Shown here piece by piece: positions 8,131-15,833 of a DNA stretch of 27,910 nt; the first letter of the stretch is position 1; each line of letters starts with the position of its first letter. A program made the position numbers and the translations under genes. The DNA is from JAQVEM01 sp964616545 (GTDB taxonomy: Bacteria; Actinomycetota; Humimicrobiia; Humimicrobiales; Humimicrobiaceae). The notes under the pieces were generated by a model. The model worked only from the letters and a program-made list of their open reading frames with translations, was not told the DNA's origin and made no database searches. The DNA lies in assembly GCA_964616545.1 (NCBI GenBank), contig CAZTUA010000057.1, positions 1-27,910 on the forward strand, in the 5' to 3' direction.

Positions 8131-8192
8131 TAAAGTTTCACTATAATAAACCGTCAAAGAAAGTATTTTAAACTAAAAATAGTGAAACTATT
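8131..8192. promoter_or_regulatory. Pair of dyad sites between divergent bioY and acyl-CoA dehydrogenase genes
   Basis: Two similar dyads lie in the 249 bases between the divergent genes. Site 2 (8178-8192) is AATAGT-GAA-ACTATT, a perfect 6-base dyad with a 3-base centre. Site 1 (about 8131-8143) is a weaker AAAGT-TTC-ACTAT version. Their facing halves also form a 10-base inverted repeat, GTTTCACTAT (8135-8144) against ATAGTGAAAC (8179-8188). The centres are about 47 bases apart. Site 1 overlaps a TATAAT hexamer at 8142-8147 on the plus strand. This looks like paired operators for an unidentified regulator of one or both operons; it does not match the BirA or BioR consensus known to me. The pattern is seen directly, the function is inferred. 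Confidence 0.4.
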
Positions 8193-8265
8193 AAATTATA
8201 GTCCCGTCTTTTTTGTAAACAGTTCTAAATTATTAGCAACCAGGAATATTTTAATAGAGGGATTT

Positions 8266-9417
8266 ATGAGATATTTTTTAACCGAAGAACAACAAATGAT
8301 TGTGGATATTTGCCGTAAAATAGTCGAAGAGAGAATTGTTCCCGTGAGGGCTGAGCTTGATGAAAAAGAAACGTTTCCTGCAGAAATAATAAAGGAGATT
8401 GGTAAAAGCGATCTTTTCAGGTTATTTATCCCTGAAGAATATGAGGGTATGGGTACGGGTATTTTTGAAATATGCCTTGCTACAGAGGAACTCAGCAGAG
8501 GGGATCTGGGTATCGCAACAACTTTTGCAGCATCCGGCCTGGGTATTATACCCATACTTATTGCAGGCAGTGAAGACCAGAAAAAAAGATTCCTGCCGCC
8601 TATGGCAAGCGGAAGCAAGCTTGCAGCTTTTGGACTGACGGAAGCAGAAGCGGGGAGTGATGTGGGCAATATAAAAACTACCGCAAAAAAAGATGGCAAT
8701 TATTATGTTTTAAATGGGACCAAACAGTGGATATCAAATGGCGGTGAAGCAGATATTTATACTATTTTTGCTGCAACAAATCCTCTTAAAGGAATAAGGG
8801 GAATAAGTGCAATTGTTGTAGAAAAAGGAGCTAAGGGATTTGAATTCGGGAAAAAAGAGAATAAATTTGGAATGCGCAGTTCGGCAACAAGAGAGCTTGT
8901 ATTTACAGATTGCAGAGTACCCGAAGAAAATTTGCTTGGCAGGGAAGGCATGGGTTTTATTATTGCAATGAGAACTTTTGACCAGTCAAGGCCACCGGTA
9001 GGTGCTCAGGCAGTGGGAGTAGCTGAAGCGGCTATGGAAGAAGCTTTAGATTACTCAAGGGTAAGAAGACAGTTTGATGCTCCGATATCCTCGTTCCAGT
9101 CAATTCAGCACATGCTTGCGGATATGGCAACAAATATTGAAGCAGCACGAGCGCTTGTCTATCATACGGCAAAGGTTATTGACAGCGGAGAAAGGGATAT
9201 TACACGTCTCTCATCGATGGCAAAGCTTTTTGCATCTGATATGGCGATGAGGGTTACAACTGATGCAGTTCAGATACTGGGAGGTTATGGATATATGAAA
9301 GAATATCCTGTAGAAAAAATGATGAGGGATGCCAAGATAACCCAGATTTATGAGGGAACCAATCAGATTATGAGAAATATAATTGCCCTGGATTTAATAA
9401 AAAGAGGAGTTCTTTAG
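8266..9417 (+). CDS. Acyl-CoA dehydrogenase
   Basis: FAD-dependent acyl-CoA dehydrogenase of 383 residues, the usual size, which oxidises acyl-CoA to 2-enoyl-CoA (or runs in reverse) with ETF as electron partner. The start is ATG 8266 because of AGAGGGA just upstream and because MRYFLTEEQQ is the family N-terminus; a GTG at 8182 would add 28 residues unlike the family and run through the dyad site. Visible motifs: FGLTEAEAGSDVGNIKT and WISNGGEADIY of the FAD-binding beta domain, YSRVRRQFDAPISSFQSIQHMLADM, and ILGGYGYMKEYPVEKMMRDAK followed by QIYEGTNQI, whose Glu is the expected catalytic base in short/medium-chain enzymes. It precedes etfB and etfA. Together they probably form a fatty-acid or butyryl-CoA-type redox module. 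Chain-length preference cannot be read from the sequence. Confidence 0.94.
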   Translation: MRYFLTEEQQMIVDICRKIVEERIVPVRAELDEKETFPAEIIKEIGKSDLFRLFIPEEYEGMGTGIFEICLATEELSRGDLGIATTFAASGLGIIPILIAGSEDQKKRFLPPMASGSKLAAFGLTEAEAGSDVGNIKTTAKKDGNYYVLNGTKQWISNGGEADIYTIFAATNPLKGIRGISAIVVEKGAKGFEFGKKENKFGMRSSATRELVFTDCRVPEENLLGREGMGFIIAMRTFDQSRPPVGAQAVGVAEAAMEEALDYSRVRRQFDAPISSFQSIQHMLADMATNIEAARALVYHTAKVIDSGERDITRLSSMAKLFASDMAMRVTTDAVQILGGYGYMKEYPVEKMMRDAKITQIYEGTNQIMRNIIALDLIKRGVL

Positions 9418-9455
9418 ATTAATTTTAAAGCATAAATCTGTAGAATCCCGACATA

Positions 9456-9494
9456 TCCTTTATGTAACATATGTATAAAGGGAGGAAGTTTTTT
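9456..9494 (+). terminator. Possible weak terminator or processing hairpin between acyl-CoA dehydrogenase and etfB
   Basis: CCTTTAT (9457-9463) pairs with ATAAAGG (9475-9481), extended by one G-U pair. About seven bases later comes a run of six T (9489-9494). The stem is AT-rich and the T run is not directly attached, so this is a poor intrinsic terminator at best. The remaining bases up to 9592 show no convincing promoter, so acyl-CoA dehydrogenase and etfBA may still be co-transcribed. Confidence 0.25.
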
Positions 9495-9592
9495 ATTTTA
9501 AGGGTCAGTTATTTAGGACAGTTTATAATAATGTTTCGCAGAGCGATTAATTTATTAATAAATTAAGATTAACAGTTATACTAAAAGAGCAG

Positions 9593-10402
9593 GTGATTGG
9601 AATAAAGATTGTAGTTTGCATAAAACAGGTACCGGGTACAACCGAAATCAAAATCGATCCTGATACCAATACTCTCATAAGGGAAGGAGTAGAAAATATT
9701 ATAAATCCCTTTGATTCCTATGCCGTTGAAGAAGCCGTAAGAGTAAAGGAGAGATTTGAAGGTGCGGGTGAGAATACGGAAGTGATAGCCATTACAATGG
9801 GCCCTCCTCAATCTGAAGAAATATTGAAAGAAGCAATATCTGTTGGGGTAGACAGAGCCGTACTTCTTTCCGATAGAGCATTTGCAGGAGCTGATACATG
9901 GGCAACAGCAGCCACCCTTGCCAGAGCCATAAATAAAATAGAAGACTGCCGGTTGATTATACTTGGCAAACAGACTCTTGACGGAGATACAGGCCAGGTT
10001 GGTCCAGAGCTTGCACAGAAGATGAATATACCTTTTATAGGTTACGTGAGCAGTATTCCTGAAATAGATAAGAAAAAGATAAAAGCTAAAAGGCTAATGG
10101 AAGACAGATATGAAACTTTTGAAGTTAAGCTTCCTGCAGCAATATCTGTAGTAAAGGATATAAATGTTCCGAGGGTACCTTCGCTAAGGGGTAAAATGAA
10201 AGCAAAAAATGCTGAAATACCAGTCTGGAATTCTGAAAGTCTTAAAGCGGATGAAAATGAAGTTGGTCTTTCAGGCTCCTACACTCAGGTAGTAAAAATT
10301 TTTACCCCGCAGATAAAGCATGAAACAAAGGTAATTGAAGGAACAACGGAGGAAAAAGTGGAGAATCTGCACAGAATATTAAAGGAATTGACTGTAATAT
10401 AA
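9593..10402 (+). CDS. etfB: Electron transfer flavoprotein beta subunit
   Basis: Beta subunit of ETF, 269 residues, which pairs with EtfA to carry electrons between dehydrogenases and other carriers. The start is GTG 9593, giving MIGIKIVVCIKQVPG, which matches the family N-terminus; the ribosome site is weak. Hallmarks are IKIVVCIKQVPGTTEIKID, NPFDSYAVEEAVR, the SDRAFAGADTWATAATLARAI segment and LGKQTLDGDTGQVGPELA (adenine-nucleotide binding), then PAAISVVKDINVPRVPSLRGKMKAK near the C-terminus. The SDRAFAGADT wording resembles EtfB of anaerobes with bifurcating ETF, but that resemblance is from memory and is not proof. It lies 19 bases before etfA and 175 bases after acyl-CoA dehydrogenase, so the three probably act together. 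Confidence 0.95.
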   Translation: MIGIKIVVCIKQVPGTTEIKIDPDTNTLIREGVENIINPFDSYAVEEAVRVKERFEGAGENTEVIAITMGPPQSEEILKEAISVGVDRAVLLSDRAFAGADTWATAATLARAINKIEDCRLIILGKQTLDGDTGQVGPELAQKMNIPFIGYVSSIPEIDKKKIKAKRLMEDRYETFEVKLPAAISVVKDINVPRVPSLRGKMKAKNAEIPVWNSESLKADENEVGLSGSYTQVVKIFTPQIKHETKVIEGTTEEKVENLHRILKELTVI

Positions 10403-10421
10403 AGCGGGGAGATGATAATTT

Positions 10422-11627
10422 TTGGAAATTAAGATTAATAAAGAAACCTGTACCGGGTGCGGCCTCTGCAAAAAAGTATGTTTTTATGATGCTATTGAAA
10501 TAATAGACGGCGGTGCGGTAATTAATGAAAACTGTGTATTTTGCGGAGCCTGCATTGAAGTATGCAAATTTAATTCTATAGAGATAACAGGCATTACCGA
10601 AGATAAGAAAGATTTCTCCGATTACAGCGGTGTCTGCGTGTATCTTGAGGCAAATGGCAGCGCTATAGCAGATGTTGGATTTGAACTTATAAGCGAGGGC
10701 AGAAAACTGGCTGACAGGCTTGGTGTGGAGCTTTCAGCTGTTGCGGCTGGAAATTCTATAAAAGAAAGTGCAGCAGAGGCTTTCAGGTATGGCCTGGATA
10801 AACTATATTTACTGGATAACCCCGTTTTTTCCAATAATCTTGATGACATTTTTGCAAAAGCGCTGGCGCAGATGATAGCCCGGTATAAACCGGAAATATT
10901 TCTTGCAGGAGCCACGCTGTTTGGGAGAACCCTGATTCCCAGGGTTGCAGCCATACTGAAAACGGGGCTTACGGCAGATTGCACGGGACTTGATATAGAT
11001 AGTGAAAAGAAGATACTCCTTCAAACAAGACCAACATTTGGCGGCAATATTCTCGCAACCATTATTACAAGAAATGCAAGGCCGCAGATGGCAACAGTGA
11101 GACCTCATGTTATGGAAAAGGAGATAATTGGCGGAGTGCCCGCAGATTATGAGAGTAAAATTGAATACATAAAGATTGATGATTCCAGGTTTAAGACAAA
11201 ATACAATTTACTGGGTACAGACAGGGAACTTGATGAAAGAATAAATATTACGGATTATGACGTGATTGTATCAGGCGGGAGAGGTCTTGGCGGCAGTGAG
11301 AAATTTCCTATGCTTGAAGAACTTGCTGACCTGCTTGGAGGAGTGGTAGGGGCATCAAGAGCAGCAGTGGATTCTGGATGGATATCATATCCCCACCAGG
11401 TTGGCCAGACCGGGAAAACAGTCAATCCCAAAATATACATTGCATGCGGCATATCGGGAGCAATTCAGCACCTGGCAGGAATGCAGACTTCGGATATTAT
11501 TATTGCCATAAATAAAGATCCCGGTGCCCCTATATTTAAAGTGGCAAACTATGGAATTGAGGGAGATTTATTTGAGATTATACCTGCTCTGATAAAAAGA
11601 ATTAAAAATGGTAAGCCGCTGATATAA
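10422..11627 (+). CDS. etfA: Electron transfer flavoprotein alpha subunit with N-terminal two-[4Fe-4S] ferredoxin domain
   Basis: 401 residues, longer than ordinary EtfA (about 310-330) because of an N-terminal ferredoxin. The start is TTG 10422, after a GGGGAG ribosome site. Residues 1-60 hold two CxxCxxCxxxC motifs (Cys10, 13, 16, 20 and Cys38, 41, 44, 48), fitting two [4Fe-4S] clusters. The EtfA part follows, ending in the FAD-binding domain with VIVSGGRGLGG, GASRAAVDSGWISYPHQVGQTGK, YIACGISGAIQHLAGM and INKDPGAPIFKVANYGIEGD. Such ferredoxin-fused EtfA occur in anaerobes, for example CarE of the caffeoyl-CoA reductase of Acetobacterium, where electron bifurcation is described. With the acyl-CoA dehydrogenase upstream, a bifurcating or ferredoxin-linked complex is plausible but inferred. 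Confidence 0.95.
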   Translation: MEIKINKETCTGCGLCKKVCFYDAIEIIDGGAVINENCVFCGACIEVCKFNSIEITGITEDKKDFSDYSGVCVYLEANGSAIADVGFELISEGRKLADRLGVELSAVAAGNSIKESAAEAFRYGLDKLYLLDNPVFSNNLDDIFAKALAQMIARYKPEIFLAGATLFGRTLIPRVAAILKTGLTADCTGLDIDSEKKILLQTRPTFGGNILATIITRNARPQMATVRPHVMEKEIIGGVPADYESKIEYIKIDDSRFKTKYNLLGTDRELDERINITDYDVIVSGGRGLGGSEKFPMLEELADLLGGVVGASRAAVDSGWISYPHQVGQTGKTVNPKIYIACGISGAIQHLAGMQTSDIIIAINKDPGAPIFKVANYGIEGDLFEIIPALIKRIKNGKPLI

Positions 11628-11631
11628 GTAA

Positions 11632-11901
11632 TTATTTTTCTTCTTTTAATGATACAATCATTTCAATGTCTTCTGTGTTTAAAAAAATAACATCATTCCG
11701 GCCTTTAATATTTAACTCATCTTTTATTCTCATATCAAAAGGTTGAACATCAGCGTCTGTGACCGGTATGAATTTATTAGTTTGGGAATTCATATAATCA
11801 ATAACCCTTCCGCCGGTCATTATATGTATTGTGCCAATTATTAAAGATGTTTTTGTCTTTATTTTAACGCGTATTTCCTGTTTTGGTACTTTTATTGTCA
11901 T
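11632..11901 (-). CDS. Small conserved protein, DUF6812-like
   Basis: An 89-residue protein with no signal or membrane segment. It is mostly alternating hydrophobic and charged residues, as in a small beta-rich fold. Features visible are an early KQEIRVKIKTKTSLIIGTIHI strand region, GGRVIDYMNSQTNKFIPVTDADV in the middle, and NDVIFLNTEDIEMIV at the end. This spacing (GTIH, GGR(V/L)xD(F/Y)xN, FIPxTDAxV) reminds me of the DUF6812 family, whose function is unknown; the assignment is from memory and only moderately secure. It is convergent with etfA (four bases apart) and has about 250 AT-rich bases before the next gene on the other strand. Nothing in the context tells its job. Confidence 0.65.
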   Translation of the reverse strand: MTIKVPKQEIRVKIKTKTSLIIGTIHIMTGGRVIDYMNSQTNKFIPVTDADVQPFDMRIKDELNIKGRNDVIFLNTEDIEMIVSLKEEK

Positions 11902-12150
11902 ATTGCTTTGTTATACAAAATATATGTTTTACAATATTTACATTTTATATTTAAAACTATTATAGAAAGATTTGCAAATAAAAAATATCAATAAATATTT
12001 CAATTTAAAAATCATATAACAATTGCAAATAATACAATATAAAATATGAGATAAATGATTATAATTGTATTAATTATTCCATTATATATTTTTTTGTGAT
12101 ATATTATACAACAATAAAAAAATTTTATTTTTTTATAAGGGGTGTTAATC

Positions 12151-13410
12151 ATGGCCCAAAAATCAGAAAAAAAGAAATCAATTATAACAGAGAAACAGAT
12201 GATGGAAGCTCTGCTGGAGCATATAACGGATAGCATATACTTTAAGGACTTAAAAAGCAGGTTTATCAGAATAAATAAAGCCTGTGCAAAAAAATTCAGG
12301 ATGAAAAGTCCGGATGAAGCAACCGGCAAGACTGATTTTGATATTTTTACCGAGGAACATGCAAGACAGGCTTTTGAAGATGAGCAGAAAATAATAAAAA
12401 CAGGGGAACCTATTATAGGTATTGAAGAAAAAGAGACATGGGAAGAAAGCATAAGATGGGCGTCAACAACCAAAATGCCACTGTACAACGATGACGGTGA
12501 GATAATTGGCACATTTGGAATCAGCAGGGATATAACCGATAAAAAGAAAGCAGAAGAACAGATTGAGGAAGGCAGGTCCAGGATTGAAGCTGTTCTTCAC
12601 TCTACTGCAGACGGTATCTACGCAACGGATAAAGAAGGAAATATTTTAATGTATAATAATAAATTTTTAGAGTTATTTAATATCCCTAAAAAAGTCATTG
12701 ACCTGAAAACCTATGATGAACTTCTGGAATATATTGCCGAACAGGTCACAGATGTGGATGGTTTTTTAAGAAAAATCAATGAACTTGAAAAGTCAGAAAT
12801 TGAGTGTATTGATATTATCAATTTTAGAGACGGCAGAATTTACGAACGTTCATCATGCCCATTAAGGCAGAATAATATAATTAAAGGAAGGGTTTGGTCC
12901 TTTAGGGATGTAACAGAACAAAAAAAAGCCGAAGAGAAAATATGGTACCTGTCTTTTCATGATAAATTAACCAGTCTGTATAACCGGGCTTATTTTGAAG
13001 AGGAACTGAAAAGATTAAACACCCAGAGGCAGCTCCCCTTAAGTATTATTTTTTGTGATGTTAACGGATTAAAAGAGATGAATGATAATTATGGTTATGA
13101 AAGGGGCGATGAGTTATTAAGAAAAGTCGCACAAATCTTAAAGAACTGTTTTAGAAATGAGGATGTAGTGGTTAGATGGGGCGGTGATGAATTTATAATA
13201 GTTCTTCCCCTGACAGATAGTAAAACTGCAGATGATATCATAGAAAGAATATATAAAAAATGTGATCAGGTATCCAGACCGGACTTTCCTGTGAGTGTTG
13301 CAATTGGCAGAGCTATTAAGGAGAAAATAAACCAGAATATTGATATGGTTATAAATACAGCCGAAAAAAGAATGCTTATGAAAAAGAAAATTATCAAGGC
13401 CAGAGCCTGA
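12151..13410 (+). CDS. PAS-PAS-GGDEF diguanylate cyclase
   Basis: A 419-residue soluble signalling protein predicted to make cyclic di-GMP from two GTP. The start is ATG 12151, with AAGGGG about eight bases before it; a GTG at 12142 would overlap that site. PAS 1 covers about residues 17-130 (LEHITDSIYFKDLKSRFIRIN to GISRDITDKKKAEEQ), PAS 2 about 140-260 (LHSTADGIYATDKEGNILMYN to WSFRDVTEQKKAEEK). Both end in short coiled linkers typical of PAS-to-output joins. The GGDEF domain fills the rest, with LTSLYNRAYFEEEL, CDVNGLKEMNDNYGYERGDE and the intact active site RWGGDEF. An RxxD inhibitory site (RNED) lies five residues before GGDEF, so product inhibition is expected. No transmembrane segment is seen, so the input is cytoplasmic. 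It is convergent with the biotin ligase gene (32 bases between them). Confidence 0.93.
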   Translation: MAQKSEKKKSIITEKQMMEALLEHITDSIYFKDLKSRFIRINKACAKKFRMKSPDEATGKTDFDIFTEEHARQAFEDEQKIIKTGEPIIGIEEKETWEESIRWASTTKMPLYNDDGEIIGTFGISRDITDKKKAEEQIEEGRSRIEAVLHSTADGIYATDKEGNILMYNNKFLELFNIPKKVIDLKTYDELLEYIAEQVTDVDGFLRKINELEKSEIECIDIINFRDGRIYERSSCPLRQNNIIKGRVWSFRDVTEQKKAEEKIWYLSFHDKLTSLYNRAYFEEELKRLNTQRQLPLSIIFCDVNGLKEMNDNYGYERGDELLRKVAQILKNCFRNEDVVVRWGGDEFIIVLPLTDSKTADDIIERIYKKCDQVSRPDFPVSVAIGRAIKEKINQNIDMVINTAEKRMLMKKKIIKARA

Positions 13411-13442
13411 TTGCCAGAAGAAACTCTTTATGTTTTGGTTTA

Positions 13443-14120
13443 TTAAAAAATTAATCTGCCTGTACCATAATCAAGGAATTGCTCCATTTTTTTAAAAATA
13501 GTCTTAAAATCTTCTGTCCGGGAATAATAGTCATAATTTTTTTCTAATTCCAGCAGTATTTCTGCCAGGATGTATTCTCTATCAATATCTTTCCCGAGGA
13601 TTGCTCTGATTGTTGTAGACTCTCTCTGGAAAGGCGTGAGGTTCTCTGTAGCAACATTTACATTTATGCCTAACCCGATTATCAGGTAAATTTTACTGTC
13701 TATTTTTTCGGCTTCGGTTAAAATACCGCCCAGCTTGGCTTTTTTATAATACAGGTCATTGGGCCATTTTATAGCTATTTTAATATTACATTCTTTATTC
13801 AGTATGTATGCAACTGAATATGCAGTTATTAGCGTTATTTCGGGAAGTTTTCTTTCTTCAAGTCCGGTTTTTAATATTAGCGTAAACCATAGCCCTCCGG
13901 GAGGAGAAAGCCAGAGTTTTTCCAGTCTGCCTCTGCCTTTTTCCTGAGTTTCGGCAAGCACCACGGTTCCATCAGGGGTTTTACTGCTTTTAGCTTTGCC
14001 CTTTAAGAGTCTCAGGGCAAGATTGTTTGTGGAATCCACATTATCCAGATAAATAATATTTTTACCTATTTTAACGGTTCTTAAAAATTTTTTATATCTT
14101 GCTACCTTAAATTTACTCAT
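13443..14120 (-). CDS. birA: Biotin--[acetyl-CoA-carboxylase] ligase, catalytic core only
   Basis: Attaches biotin to the Lys of BCCP via biotinyl-AMP, here most likely Lys579 of the fusion at 5519-7384. The catalytic domain shows YLDNVDSTNNLA, the biotin/ATP loop KGRGRLEKLW (GRGR at 62-65), LSPPGGLWFTLIL, IKWPNDLYYKKAKLGGIL and IIGLGINVN. It has only about 25 residues before the core, so the DNA-binding HTH of bifunctional BirA is absent. It also ends at DYGTGRLIF, where the SH3-like C-terminal domain (about 45 residues in most ligases) would begin. The convergent GGDEF gene ends 32 bases further on, and the frame beyond the stop has no matching sequence, so the short form looks real and not a sequencing frameshift. 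It cannot act as a transcriptional repressor in the E. coli manner. Confidence 0.9.
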   Translation of the reverse strand: MSKFKVARYKKFLRTVKIGKNIIYLDNVDSTNNLALRLLKGKAKSSKTPDGTVVLAETQEKGRGRLEKLWLSPPGGLWFTLILKTGLEERKLPEITLITAYSVAYILNKECNIKIAIKWPNDLYYKKAKLGGILTEAEKIDSKIYLIIGLGINVNVATENLTPFQRESTTIRAILGKDIDREYILAEILLELEKNYDYYSRTEDFKTIFKKMEQFLDYGTGRLIF

Positions 14121-14218
14121 TTTAACTTTATTGAAATCACATCCAGTTGAAATTAAAAAGCAATATTTTTATCCATTATATACAAAAATAAGGAATAAAT
14201 AATCATAAAATGATATTC

Positions 14219-14340
14219 TGGTGAGGTTGCAGGGCGCTAATTTGATAATAGGAACCCGTAACGGGAATTGGGCGGCTCCGGGATGAAACTATAAAAATTC
14301 AGCTCCGTCTATCTAAACATCTATCCGGATTTCAAAAAGG
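14219..14340 (+). other. GC-richer, potentially structured leader upstream of the fab operon
   Basis: The 267 bases between birA and fabZ are AT-rich except for this patch. CCCG (14255-14258) and CGGG (14262-14265) form a tight hairpin. CTAATT (14237-14242) can pair with AATTGG (14266-14271). TCCGG (14277-14281) can pair with CCGGA (14325-14329), and CTCCG is repeated (14276-14280, 14303-14307). This could be a cis-acting RNA controlling the fab operon. I compared it by eye with lysine, cobalamin, SAM, M-box and c-di-GMP riboswitches and found no convincing match, so no class is assigned. No strong promoter or terminator was recognised in the gap. Confidence 0.25.
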
Positions 14341-14387
14341 TTTTCTTTTACTAAAGATAAATTATTTTATACAAAAGGAATGGAACT

Positions 14388-14816
14388 ATGGAAAAAATAA
14401 GCAGGGAAGAAATCAAGGGTATCATTCCCCACAGGGACCCTTTTCTTCTAATTGATGAAATTATTGAGATTGAACCCGGCAGGAAAGTTAAAGCAGTTAA
14501 ATACGTAAGAGAAGATGAGTACTATTTTAAGGGTCATTTTCCTTCAAATCCGATTATGCCCGGAGTGCTCATTGTTGAAACTATTGCCCAGGCAGGGGCG
14601 GTAACCGCTCTCATGATGCCTGAAAATAAAGGAAAGCTTGTGCTTTTTGCAGGCATTGATAAAGCAAGATTTAAAAGAGTAGTCAGACCCGGGGACGAGC
14701 TTATTGTTGAAACTGAGCTGGAAAATTTCAGGAAAAATATTGGCAGAGCCAGGGGGAAGGCAATGGTCGGAAGTGAAATAGCATGTGTGGCAGAAATTAT
14801 GTTTGCCATCAGTTAG
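14388..14816 (+). CDS. fabZ: 3-hydroxyacyl-ACP dehydratase
   Basis: Hot-dog-fold dehydratase of 142 residues that removes water from 3-hydroxyacyl-ACP in each fatty-acid elongation cycle. IIPHRDPFLLIDEI at the N-terminus is the family signature. The active-site helix KGHFPSNPIMPGVLIVETIAQ carries catalytic His50 and Glu64. FAGIDKARFKRVVRPGDEL is also characteristic. It starts at ATG 14388 after an AAAAGGAA ribosome site and is the first gene of the fatty-acid operon. Since the cluster lacks a recognisable fabA, FabZ is probably the only dehydratase encoded here. Length and motifs are normal. Confidence 0.96.
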   Translation: MEKISREEIKGIIPHRDPFLLIDEIIEIEPGRKVKAVKYVREDEYYFKGHFPSNPIMPGVLIVETIAQAGAVTALMMPENKGKLVLFAGIDKARFKRVVRPGDELIVETELENFRKNIGRARGKAMVGSEIACVAEIMFAIS

Positions 14817-14834
14817 AGAGGTTTGTTATCCGGA

Positions 14835-15833
14835 ATGGATAAGAATCACAAAAATTATAAAAAAATTGTTTTAATGTTTCCCGGCCAGGGGTCGCAGTAT
14901 ATGAATATGGGTTGTGAGTTTCTGGATGTTCATGGCAGTTACAGGGAGTATTTTGAAATTTCAAGTAAAATTGCAGGAACAGATTTATTTGAAATAATTA
15001 AAGGCAGGGGGGAATGCGGGCTGCTTAACGATACCCGCTTTAGCCAGATTTTGATTTATACTCTGAGCTGTGCTCTGAATGATTATGTGCTGGATAATTT
15101 TCTAGCGAATAGAGAATGTATCATTACAGTTACCGGACACAGTCTTGGAGAATACAGCGCCCTTTACAGCAGCGGTGCATACAATTTTAAACAGGGTGCA
15201 GAACTGGTTGTAAACAGGGGTATAATTATGAGTGAGGCCAATAAAAAAGAGAAGGGAATGATGGCTGCTGTTTTAGGAGCAGATATCTGTCTGATAGAGG
15301 AGGTCCTGGACGGATTTAAGGACAGAGTTTTTATTGCCAATTATAATGATTACCGGCAGGTGGTAATAAGCGGTTACGAAAACTCAGTAAAAGAGGCGAT
15401 AGAAAAATTAAAACAAAGAGGTGTAAAGAAAATAATTCAGCTTAAAGTGGGAATTGCATCACACTGCCCGCTCATGAGAGATGTCTCGGATAGTATTGGA
15501 AGGTTTATTGATAATAACGTTAAATTTAAGGATATAAAAATACCTTTATTCTCAACTACCGGTCTGGATTATATAAACAGGGAGAATATAAAGAGTATGT
15601 TAACAGGCCAGCTTGTAAATCCGGTTAGATGGGTTGAAGCCATTGAATATATGTTTAAAAAAGGAAACGGTATATTTGTGGAAATAGGACCCGGAAGGGT
15701 TCTATCAGGACTGGTAAAAAGAATTGCAAGAGAAAACCAGAGGGAAGTTACGATACTCGATACCGATAGAATGGAAGACATAGAAAACTCTGGAAAAATA
15801 TTAAAAGAGAAAGGAACAATAAATGAGGCTTAA
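14835..15833 (+). CDS. fabD: Malonyl-CoA:ACP transacylase
   Basis: Moves the malonyl group from CoA to ACP, feeding malonyl-ACP to elongation. The start is uncertain: ATG 14835 gives 332 residues beginning MDKNHKNYKKIVLMFPGQGSQ, while TTG 14823 adds four residues but sits almost on the GAGAGG ribosome site. The FPGQGSQ loop (residues 15-21) and the nucleophile elbow GHSLGEYSAL (Ser103) are present, as is the GIASHCPLM segment with the catalytic His and the C-terminal EIGPGRVLSGL. The end overlaps fabG by 11 bases. A slightly longer C-terminus than E. coli FabD is the only difference noted. Confidence 0.94.
   Translation: MDKNHKNYKKIVLMFPGQGSQYMNMGCEFLDVHGSYREYFEISSKIAGTDLFEIIKGRGECGLLNDTRFSQILIYTLSCALNDYVLDNFLANRECIITVTGHSLGEYSALYSSGAYNFKQGAELVVNRGIIMSEANKKEKGMMAAVLGADICLIEEVLDGFKDRVFIANYNDYRQVVISGYENSVKEAIEKLKQRGVKKIIQLKVGIASHCPLMRDVSDSIGRFIDNNVKFKDIKIPLFSTTGLDYINRENIKSMLTGQLVNPVRWVEAIEYMFKKGNGIFVEIGPGRVLSGLVKRIARENQREVTILDTDRMEDIENSGKILKEKGTINEA

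Noticed and set aside
8182..8265. GTG start giving an acyl-CoA dehydrogenase 28 residues longer
   Set aside because: The extra residues are unlike the family, run through the dyad site, and ATG 8266 has a clear AGAGGGA ribosome site.
12012..12512. Minus-strand frame of 166 codons over the start of the PAS-GGDEF gene
   Set aside because: It is antisense to a well-supported gene, has low-complexity hydrophobic composition and no ribosome site or family motif.
13411..13442. Frameshift hiding the missing C-terminal domain of the biotin ligase
   Set aside because: Only 32 bases separate it from the convergent gene and no frame beyond the stop reads like the SH3-like domain.
14219..14340. Lysine, cobalamin or SAM riboswitch upstream of fabZ
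   Set aside because: Only short fragments (GAGGTTGC, AATAGGAA, GGATGAAAC) resemble these classes; the core motifs and full length are missing and lipid genes are not usual targets.
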